This document shows positions 1 through 5,087 of a stretch of 6,095 nt of DNA, one piece after another (positions within the stretch are counted from its first letter, which is position 1; each line of letters opens with the position of its first letter). The stretch is from the NCBI GenBank assembly GCA_947600345.1, contig CANQGC010000184.1:1-6095 (forward strand), written 5' to 3'. Source of the DNA: an uncultured Clostridia bacterium. GTDB lineage: Bacteria > Bacillota > Clostridia > Christensenellales > Aristaeellaceae. The notes below the pieces were generated by a model that worked only from the letters and a program-made list of their open reading frames with translations, did not search any database and was not told the origin of the DNA. A program made the translations under genes and the position numbers.

Positions 1-12
1 GATCTTCTTCAT
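1..12 (-). CDS. Possible start of a further gene, cut by the left edge (first residues MKKI)
   Basis: On the minus strand an ATG is followed by AAG AAG ATC and the window then ends, so only Met-Lys-Lys-Ile is visible. The same four residues open the binding protein in this cluster, and M-K-K-I is a common start of a signal peptide in Clostridia, so a secreted or membrane protein of the same sugar locus is plausible. The spot lies about 70 bases beyond the operon terminator, a reasonable distance for a next gene with its own promoter. No standard AGGAGG site precedes it; the only purine-rich stretch is the ten-G run one base upstream. Four codons cannot prove a gene, and no function can be assigned. 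Confidence 0.25.
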
Positions 13-13
13 A

Positions 14-23
14 CCCCCCCCCC
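14..23. repeat. Homopolymer: ten C on the plus strand, ten G on the minus strand
   Basis: Ten identical bases lie one base upstream of the possible MKKI start codon. Read on the minus strand, the G-run could pair with the CCUCC of 16S rRNA (one G-U wobble) and so stand in for a Shine-Dalgarno site. Homopolymers of this length slip during replication and are known phase-variation switches in other bacteria. A sequencing or assembly artefact near a contig end is a real alternative. Confidence 0.6.
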
Positions 24-81
24 GTATAGGCAAGAGGAAATCTAATTTTCGGCAGATTCACCAAATTGTATTGACACAAAG

Positions 82-111
82 AAGGGATCGTCCCGAGCGG
101 GACGATCCCTT
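82..111 (-). terminator. Rho-independent terminator ending the transporter operon
   Basis: A perfect 13-base-pair stem (AAGGGATCGTCCC against GGGACGATCCCTT) closes on a four-base loop. In the minus-strand transcript it is followed by CTTTGTGT, a broken U-rich tract. It begins 17 bases after the TAG stop of the last permease gene. The stem is strong; the U tract is mediocre, and on the plus strand no T tract follows, so it is read as a one-way terminator for the operon. Confidence 0.85.
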
Positions 112-128
112 GCCGTCGATCGATTTCG

Positions 129-1172
129 CTATCCCTTGCCGCGCTCCTTGACGCGGGCGAAGACCGCCTGCACCACGATGAAGAAGCACAGCAGAATCGC
201 CGTGACCACGTTCGGCCAGGCGGAGCTCAGCTTGCCGTTGGTCTTGACCAGCGAGGAAATTGTACCGTTGATCAGCACGCCGATGAACGAGCCGAACACG
301 TTGCCCACGCCGCCGGTGAGCAGCGTGCCGCCGATGACGGCGGAGGCGATGGCGTCCATCTCCAGGCCCATCGCCTGGCGGGTGTGGCCGCTCATGGTAT
401 TCAGCACGTAGCAAATCGCACCGATCGAGGTCAGGAACGAGCAGAGCACGTGCGCCTTGAAGCGAACCTTCTTCACGTCCAAGCCCATCAGCGCAGCGCT
501 CTGCTGGTTGCCGCCCACGGCGTACATGCTGCGGCCAAACTTCGTGTAGCGCAGAATGAAAAACGTCACGATCAGCACGAGCAGCGCGATGACCACGTAG
601 AGGCTGAAGTTCGGAACCATCAGCTTGCCCTTCTTGTTCAGATACGCGCCGATGTTGAACGGCATGTTGATCTTCAGCGAGGAGAGTGTGCTCATCAGCG
701 GGCTGGAAGAAATGGACACCTGATTTGAGGAAATCACGGCCGTCATGCCTCGGGCAAAGAACATGCCCGCCATCGATACGATGAACGGCTGAATTTCCAG
801 ATAGCCGACCAGGAAGCCGATCACCGCGCCGAACACCAGGCCGATCACCAGCATCAGCGCCAGCAGCAGGCCCGCTGGCAGATGCCAGAATTCGATGCCC
901 ACCGCCAGGAACATGCACTCCATCGCGATCAGTGCGCCGACGGAAATGTCGATGCCGCCGGTGATCATGACCGCCGTCATACCGCAGGCCACGCAGATCA
1001 GGCCCGCGTTATTCTTGAGGATATCGATGAAGCCCTGCAAACGGGCGAAGCCCTTGTCCGCATAGACGACGCAGCCCGCGATGTACATGATCGCGAACAG
1101 CGCGATCGTCATCAGCAGGAGAATCAAATTGCTGTTCATGGGCTTCCTTACGCGATTGTTCTTTCCGCTCAT
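129..1172 (-). CDS. yjfF: Sugar ABC transporter permease, YjfF-like (second membrane subunit)
   Basis: This is an integral membrane subunit of a CUT2 sugar importer (BPD_transp_2 family, 347 residues, a usual length). It should pair with the neighbouring YtfT-like permease to form the channel. The protein is mostly hydrophobic helices. It carries the family's TGGIDISVGA motif at about residues 71-80, a cytoplasmic stretch AVGGNQQSAALMG at about 218-230, and the ATPase-facing IGGTLLTGGVGNVFGS at about 280-295. The last two closely match E. coli YjfF as I recall it. The ATG overlaps the previous gene's TGA as ATGA, and AAAGGGGG sits 7 bases upstream, so coupled translation is likely. A second in-frame ATG at residue 12 also has an AAGGAAG site and aligns better with the E. 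coli start. It is the last gene of the operon and is followed by a strong terminator. Confidence 0.93.
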   Translation of the reverse strand: MSGKNNRVRKPMNSNLILLLMTIALFAIMYIAGCVVYADKGFARLQGFIDILKNNAGLICVACGMTAVMITGGIDISVGALIAMECMFLAVGIEFWHLPAGLLLALMLVIGLVFGAVIGFLVGYLEIQPFIVSMAGMFFARGMTAVISSNQVSISSSPLMSTLSSLKINMPFNIGAYLNKKGKLMVPNFSLYVVIALLVLIVTFFILRYTKFGRSMYAVGGNQQSAALMGLDVKKVRFKAHVLCSFLTSIGAICYVLNTMSGHTRQAMGLEMDAIASAVIGGTLLTGGVGNVFGSFIGVLINGTISSLVKTNGKLSSAWPNVVTAILLCFFIVVQAVFARVKERGKG

Positions 1173-2245
1173 GCCTGGACCCCCTTTCCGGCGGACAGCG
1201 CGGCCTGTTTGGCGGCGCTACGCCTGGCGAAGTAAGCCTTGACCGCGGGCGACTGCACCGCCACGATCAGTATGACGATGATCGCCTTGAAGACCGGCGC
1301 CTGCGAGGAGGACACGCCCAGCGCGTAGAGCGTGGTCGTGATGGCCTGGATCGTATACGCGCCGATGATGGAGCCGGACAGACGGAACTTGCCGCCGCCC
1401 AGGCTGTTGCCGCCCAGCGCGACCGCCAGAATGGCATCCATCTCCAGGTTGACACCGATGTTGTTCGTATCTGCCGAGTAGATGCGGCTGGTGGCCACGA
1501 TGCCCGCGATGCCCGCGAACAGGCCGCAAATCACGAAGCAAAGGAAGATGATCGCCGAGGATTTGTAGCCCGAGATTCGCGCCGCGTCCTTATTGATGCC
1601 CACCGCCTGCACGTACGTGCCCAGCGCGGTAAACTTCAGCACCAGCGCTGTGATCAAGATGCACGCCGCGGCGATCAGCACCGGCGTCGGGAAGATCCAG
1701 CAGTAGCCGCCAAAGACTTTGAAGGCGTCGTTGTTGACGTAGATGATCATGCTGTTGCACAGCAAGAGCCCTATGGCGCGGCCCGCCGAGAACAAAATCA
1801 GCGTCGCGACCATCGGTTGAATCTTCAGTCCTGCGACCAGGAAGCCGTTGAACGCGCCGCACAGGCCCGCCACGAGAATGCCCGCCAGAATGCCGATCCA
1901 CATCGGCATCGCGAATTCGCTGACGTTGACGTTGCCCGGGCCCGCCAGCAGCACGCAGCAGACGCCGCCAGAGAGCGCCATGACCGAGCCGACGGAGATG
2001 TCCGTACCGGCGGAGGCCGAGACGACCAGCGTCATGCCGATGGCGAGGATCGCCGCCTCGCTGCCGCGGTTGAGGATGTCGATCAACCGGCCGTAGAGAA
2101 TGCCGTTGTTGATCGAGATCGTAAAGAAGTTGTAAAACGCATAGCCCTTGGAGATGTCATAGATCATATTGATCAGCATGACCAGGATCATCGAAAAGAT
2201 CGGGAGAAAGAGCTGCTTCTGGGTCAGTTTTTTCAGGAAACTCAC
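1169..2245 (-). CDS. ytfT: Sugar ABC transporter permease, YtfT-like (first membrane subunit)
   Basis: This CUT2-type permease has 358 residues and several hydrophobic segments, including about 12-29, 62-78, 115-135, 186-206 and 230-252. Diagnostic stretches are GRLIDILNR (about 52-60), AIGMTLV (68-74), a variant of the GGIDLSVGS motif reading AGTDISVGS (79-87), KIQPMVATLIL (141-151), AVGINKDAARISG (214-226) and the EAA-like GGNSLGGGKF (278-287). These follow E. coli YtfT closely as I recall it. The start is GTG, not ATG. It overlaps the ATPase stop as GTGA and has an excellent GGGAGGTGA site six bases upstream, which fixes the start. The protein should form a heterodimeric pore with the YjfF-like permease and be powered by the YtfR-like ATPase. 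Confidence 0.94.
   Translation of the reverse strand: MSFLKKLTQKQLFLPIFSMILVMLINMIYDISKGYAFYNFFTISINNGILYGRLIDILNRGSEAAILAIGMTLVVSASAGTDISVGSVMALSGGVCCVLLAGPGNVNVSEFAMPMWIGILAGILVAGLCGAFNGFLVAGLKIQPMVATLILFSAGRAIGLLLCNSMIIYVNNDAFKVFGGYCWIFPTPVLIAAACILITALVLKFTALGTYVQAVGINKDAARISGYKSSAIIFLCFVICGLFAGIAGIVATSRIYSADTNNIGVNLEMDAILAVALGGNSLGGGKFRLSGSIIGAYTIQAITTTLYALGVSSSQAPVFKAIIVILIVAVQSPAVKAYFARRSAAKQAALSAGKGVQA
1180..1187 (-). promoter_or_regulatory. G-rich ribosome binding site of the YjfF-like permease
   Basis: AAAGGGGG on the minus strand lies seven bases before the ATG of the ATGA overlap, inside the end of the upstream permease gene. It shows that this genome appears to accept an all-G core in place of GGAGG, which bears on how the ten-G run at the left edge might act. 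Confidence 0.65.
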
Positions 2246-3756
2246 TTCTTGTCACCTCCCGCGATTGTCTTCATGACCTGCTCCTGCGTGATGTCGCCCG
2301 AGAGCTCGCCGACCTTCTCGCCATCGCGAAGCACCGCCATGCGGTTGCAGGTGCGGAGCATCTCCTCGATCTCCGAGGAAATGAAGATCAGGCCCTTGCC
2401 CTGTTGGGCCAGCTGGATGACCAGCTTCTGAATTTCGGTCTTGGTGCCGATGTCGATGCCTCGGGTGGGCTCATCCAGGATCAGGAAATCCGGATCCGTG
2501 GCAAGCCAGCGTCCGATAATGACCTTCTGCTGATTGCCGCCGGAGAGCTGCTTGATGGGCGTCTCGCGGCTGGCGGTCTTGATCTGCAAGAGCTTGATGA
2601 ACTTGTCGGCGATCTCCTCCTGCTCCTTCATGGGGATCAGCTTCAGTATGCCGCGCTTGGCCTGCATGGCGAGGATGATGTTCTCGCGAACGCTCAGATC
2701 GCCGATGATGCCCTCGGCCTTGCGGTCGTCGGGCAGCATGCCCATGCCCAGATTCATCGCGTCGATCGGATGCTTGATCCTGACCTCCTGGCCCTTGACC
2801 TTCAGCGTGCCGGTCTGCGCCTTGTCCGCGCCGTAGATCGCGCGGGCGAGCTCGCTTCTTCCGGAGCCCAGCAGGCCCGTCAGACCGATCACCTCGCCGC
2901 GCTTGAGTTCCAAATCGAAGGGCTTAATCTTGCCCGCATGGCTCAGCCCCTTGGCGTCGATCAGATCCTCCGTGCCGATATGCACGCCGCCCTCGGGCTT
3001 GATGGCAGCCAGATCATCGAAATCCTTGCCCATCATCGCAGCGATGAGCTTCACGCGGGGCAGCTCGGCGATGGGATATTCGCCCACCAGTGTACCGTTG
3101 CGCAGCACGGTGATCCGGTCGCACACGGCGTAGACCTGCTCCAGGAAGTGGGTGACGAACACGATGCCCACGCCCTTGGCGCGCAGTTCGCGCATCAGCG
3201 TGAACAGCTTCTCCACTTCGCTGTCGTCCAGGGAGGACGTAGGCTCATCCAGGATCAACACTTTGCAGTCCATGTCCACCGCGCGGGCGATGGCGATCAT
3301 TTGCTGAAGCGCCAGGGAATACTCCTCCAGGTTGGTGGTAACATCCACCGGGAGCTTCAAGTCCTCCATCAGCTTGCGCGCGCGCACGACCATCTCCCGG
3401 CGGTTGATGGTGCCCAGCTTTGTCCTCGGCTCGCGGCCGATAAACAAATTCTCCGCGACGGAGAGGTTCGGGCAGAGATTGATCTCCTGATACACGGTGG
3501 AGATGCCCTTCTTCTGAGCGTCCAGCGTATTGCGATTGCGGATGGGACCCTCGATGCCCGCCACATGGATCTCGCCCGCCTCAAAGTCGTTGACGCCCGT
3601 GAGACACTTGATCAGCGTGGACTTTCCGGCGCCATTCTCCCCCATCAAGGCATGAATCTCGCCCTTGCGCAGTGTGAAATCCACTTTATCCAGCGCCTTG
3701 ACGCCTGGGAATGTCATGGTGATGCCTCGCATGGTCAGGACGACGTTGTCCTCCAT
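2242..3756 (-). CDS. ytfR: Sugar ABC transporter ATP-binding protein, YtfR-like, two fused nucleotide-binding domains
   Basis: This 504-residue cytoplasmic ATPase powers the importer. Domain 1 has Walker A GENGAGKS (39-46), Q-loop Gln90, a degenerate signature EYSLALQQ (145-152), Walker B VLILDEPTSSLD (166-177) and H-loop His203. Domain 2 has a degenerate Walker A GLLGSGRS (294-301), a canonical signature LSGGNQQ (404-410), Walker B FLILDEPTRGID (424-435) and Ser461 where the H-loop histidine would be. This mirrored loss is normal for CUT2 ATPases, and the YSxAxQQ form is what I recall from YtfR. The ATG has GGGAG a few bases upstream, weaker than its neighbours' sites. The gene is 155 bases from the binding-protein gene and overlaps the first permease gene by four bases. 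Confidence 0.96.
   Translation of the reverse strand: MEDNVVLTMRGITMTFPGVKALDKVDFTLRKGEIHALMGENGAGKSTLIKCLTGVNDFEAGEIHVAGIEGPIRNRNTLDAQKKGISTVYQEINLCPNLSVAENLFIGREPRTKLGTINRREMVVRARKLMEDLKLPVDVTTNLEEYSLALQQMIAIARAVDMDCKVLILDEPTSSLDDSEVEKLFTLMRELRAKGVGIVFVTHFLEQVYAVCDRITVLRNGTLVGEYPIAELPRVKLIAAMMGKDFDDLAAIKPEGGVHIGTEDLIDAKGLSHAGKIKPFDLELKRGEVIGLTGLLGSGRSELARAIYGADKAQTGTLKVKGQEVRIKHPIDAMNLGMGMLPDDRKAEGIIGDLSVRENIILAMQAKRGILKLIPMKEQEEIADKFIKLLQIKTASRETPIKQLSGGNQQKVIIGRWLATDPDFLILDEPTRGIDIGTKTEIQKLVIQLAQQGKGLIFISSEIEEMLRTCNRMAVLRDGEKVGELSGDITQEQVMKTIAGGDKK
2252..2260 (-). promoter_or_regulatory. Ribosome binding site fixing the GTG start of the YtfT-like permease
   Basis: GGGAGGTGA on the minus strand lies six bases before the GTG, inside the 3' end of the ATPase gene. 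It is the strongest such site within the overlapping three-gene block and supports GTG over any downstream ATG. Confidence 0.85.
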
Positions 3757-3806
3757 ATTCTCCCACGTCCTTTCCTTATCAATTGGGTCGCTTAAATCTC
3801 GCCGTC

Positions 3807-3824
3807 GCGCCGTCGTGCCGGCGC
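3807..3824 (-). other. Small GC-rich stem-loop in the leader of the ATPase gene
   Basis: A six-base-pair stem (GCGCCG with CGGCGC) closes a six-base loop, about 50 bases upstream of the ATPase start codon. No U tract follows, so it is not a terminator by itself. It could protect the processed 5' end of the downstream message or be a chance fold in GC-rich sequence. Confidence 0.4.
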
Positions 3825-3836
3825 TTCAACGTTAAA

Positions 3837-3862
3837 GGGGAAGGGCACGAGGCCGCTTCCCC
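3837..3862 (-). terminator. Intercistronic stem-loop between binding protein and ATPase (partial terminator or mRNA stabiliser)
   Basis: In the minus-strand transcript GGGGAAG pairs with CTTCCCC. An inner GGC/GCC, offset by one bulged base, extends the stem to about ten pairs around a five-base loop. It is followed by TTTAACGTT, a short U-rich tail. It sits 49 bases after the binding-protein stop codon. Such hairpins after binding-protein genes commonly reduce read-through or shield the upstream message from 3' decay, so that the binding protein outnumbers the membrane complex. Confidence 0.6.
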
Positions 3863-3911
3863 AGTGTTTACCTGCCCGTTCACGCAGAGGAGCCGGACCG
3901 GTAAGATTCAA

Positions 3912-4904
3912 TTAGTAGGCGCGGCCAGCCAGAACCTCGTCGGTCATGGTGGTGGCAAGAGCGGACTCGATGCCCGGAGCGACGAACGCCTTATCCTCGA
4001 CGTAGGTCACGAGCTCGAAGTCCTCCTCGGCCTCGATCTGCTTGATCAGCGCCATGACGGCCTCGGCCTGCAGCGGGTTGCACTCCACATCGCAGGTGAT
4101 GCGGCCGTCCAGCGTGCGGGTCAGGCCTTCCTTGGTGGCATCGTAGGAGATGATGATGACGTCGCCGTCAACGCCGTAGGTCACGCCAGCAGCATCCATG
4201 GCGTCCATCGCGCCGTAGGCCTCGTTGTCGTTCTGGCAAACCAGCACGTTGAAACCGGCGTAGTCGGGGTTCTTCAGGAAGCTTTCCATGACTTCCTGGC
4301 CCTCGGCCTGGGTGAAGTTGCCGTCCTGGCTGGCCAAGATGGTCCAGTTGTCCTTGGTGTCGGCGACGGAGTTGAAGCCCTCGGTACGGCCGATCTGAGC
4401 GGAAGCGCCGTTGGAGCCCTCGATCACGAGGATCTTGGCCTCTTCGATGCCCTTCTGGCCCATGTACTCATCCAGCCAATTGGCGGCGGTCACGCCCTCG
4501 TCATAGGAGTTCGTGCCGATGAAAGCGGTGTACATGGAGGGATCGGCGTCCACCTGACGGTCGACGATGATCACCGGGATGCCCGCGTCCTGGGCCTCCT
4601 GCAGCACCACGTCCCAGCCGACGTTCGTCTCGGGGGCGATCAGGATGTAATCCACTTCCTGCTGGATGAAGTTGCGAACGGCCTCAATCTGCTTGGCGTT
4701 GTCGTTTTCGCAGTCGATAAGGGTCAGATCAAAGCCATTGTCGGCGGTCAGGACATCGTTGTAGTTCTGGGTGTTGGCGACGCGCCAGTCGGATTCATGT
4801 CCATTCTGAGCGAAGCCCACGGTGATCAGTTCCTCGGCGGAAGCGATGGCCGCGCAAGCGAACACCATGACAAGAGCCAGTACCAATGCAAGAATCTTCT
4901 TCAT
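3912..4904 (-). CDS. ytfQ: Secreted sugar-binding protein of the ABC importer, YtfQ-like
   Basis: This 330-residue type I periplasmic-binding-fold protein captures the sugar outside the membrane and delivers it to the permeases. Residues 1-23 form a signal peptide: two lysines, a hydrophobic core and ASA before Glu24. The mature start, ITVGFAQNGHESDWR (27-41), resembles YtfQ (TVGFSQVGSESGWR as I recall). Other family marks are IAPETNVGWD (89-98), VDRQVD (114-119, with the Asp-Arg pair that usually contacts sugar), FTQAEGQEVMESF (197-209) and QNDNEAYGAM (224-233). Asp255 lies in a SYDAT stretch near the usual hinge/ligand region. Cys17 sits in VFAC, which is not a good lipobox because Phe is at -2, so signal peptidase I cleavage looks likelier. 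An AAGGAGGG ribosome binding site nine bases upstream fixes the start. The ligand may be galactofuranose, arabinofuranose, fructose or similar. Confidence 0.94.
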   Translation of the reverse strand: MKKILALVLALVMVFACAAIASAEELITVGFAQNGHESDWRVANTQNYNDVLTADNGFDLTLIDCENDNAKQIEAVRNFIQQEVDYILIAPETNVGWDVVLQEAQDAGIPVIIVDRQVDADPSMYTAFIGTNSYDEGVTAANWLDEYMGQKGIEEAKILVIEGSNGASAQIGRTEGFNSVADTKDNWTILASQDGNFTQAEGQEVMESFLKNPDYAGFNVLVCQNDNEAYGAMDAMDAAGVTYGVDGDVIIISYDATKEGLTRTLDGRITCDVECNPLQAEAVMALIKQIEAEEDFELVTYVEDKAFVAPGIESALATTMTDEVLAGRAY

Positions 4905-4920
4905 AGGGTTAACCCTCCTT
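4905..4920 (-). promoter_or_regulatory. Strong ribosome binding site of the binding protein, overlapped by a 12-base palindrome
   Basis: AAGGAGGG lies at a suitable distance from the ATG. The 12 bases between its last GGG and the start codon (AGGGTTAACCCT, 4905-4916) form a perfect palindrome. As RNA it could make a four-pair hairpin with a UUAA loop that covers part of the site; as DNA it could be a symmetric operator. The binding site itself is secure; a regulatory role for the palindrome is a guess. Confidence 0.8.
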
Positions 4921-4927
4921 CAAATTT

Positions 4928-4941
4928 CGGGCGCATGCCCG
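4928..4941 (-). promoter_or_regulatory. Short inverted repeat at the expected 5' end of the operon transcript
   Basis: CGGGC and GCCCG flank a four-base spacer, a GC-rich island in otherwise AT-rich sequence. It starts only a few bases downstream of the predicted transcription start, so it could be a repressor operator or a 5' hairpin that stabilises the message. No known operator consensus was recognised. Confidence 0.4.
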
Positions 4942-4950
4942 TCTTCTATA

Positions 4951-4977
4951 ATTATAAGTGATTTATGTTTTTAACAA
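4951..4977 (-). promoter_or_regulatory. Candidate housekeeping promoter for the transporter operon
   Basis: On the minus strand a perfect TATAAT (-10, 4951-4956) is preceded by TTGTTA (-35, 4972-4977) with a 15-base spacer, shorter than the ideal 17. A weak -35 with poor spacing is typical of promoters that need an activator, which fits the AraC-type gene just upstream. The start point would be near 4944, giving a leader of about 40 bases before the binding-protein ATG. Confidence 0.55.
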
Positions 4978-5052
4978 AAGGAAGGCTTTTCTCCTCTTTT
5001 GGTCGTTATTTTAAGATGGATTCAGGAAAAAATCATTCGCATCCCTCTGTTT

Positions 5053-5082
5053 TGTATTATTTTATTGTTTATGTATTATTTT
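5053..5082. repeat. 11-base direct repeat in the control region, candidate regulator binding site
   Basis: TGTATTATTTT occurs at 5053-5063 and again at 5072-5082, 19 bases apart start to start. AraC-family proteins typically bind tandem direct repeats about two helical turns apart, upstream of the -35 box. These copies lie about 75 to 105 bases upstream of the candidate -35 element and just after the regulator stop codon. The remaining 4978-5052 stretch is AT-rich and holds no gene that I can see. No convincing terminator for the regulator gene was found. Confidence 0.45.
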
Positions 5083-5087
5083 CCGAT

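Noticed and set aside
136..2431. Several shorter plus-strand open frames opposite the two permease genes
   Set aside because: The longer ones (384-728, 882-1235, 1817-2431) are again in codon register with the minus-strand genes and are explained by the same codon bias; none shows a domain or a ribosome site tied to it.
2404..4961. Two long plus-strand open frames (463 and 392 codons) nearly end to end, opposite the ATPase and binding-protein genes
   Set aside because: Both are in exact codon register with the minus-strand genes, so a plus-strand stop needs TTA, CTA or TCA in the real gene, codons this genome rarely uses. The translations are His/Asp/Leu-rich with no recognisable domain, while the minus-strand products have full family motifs.
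4976..4990. AAAAG-GAAGG-CTTTT inverted repeat as a terminator for the regulator gene
   Set aside because: The stem is five mostly A-T pairs and overlaps the candidate -35 region; it is too weak to be called a terminator.
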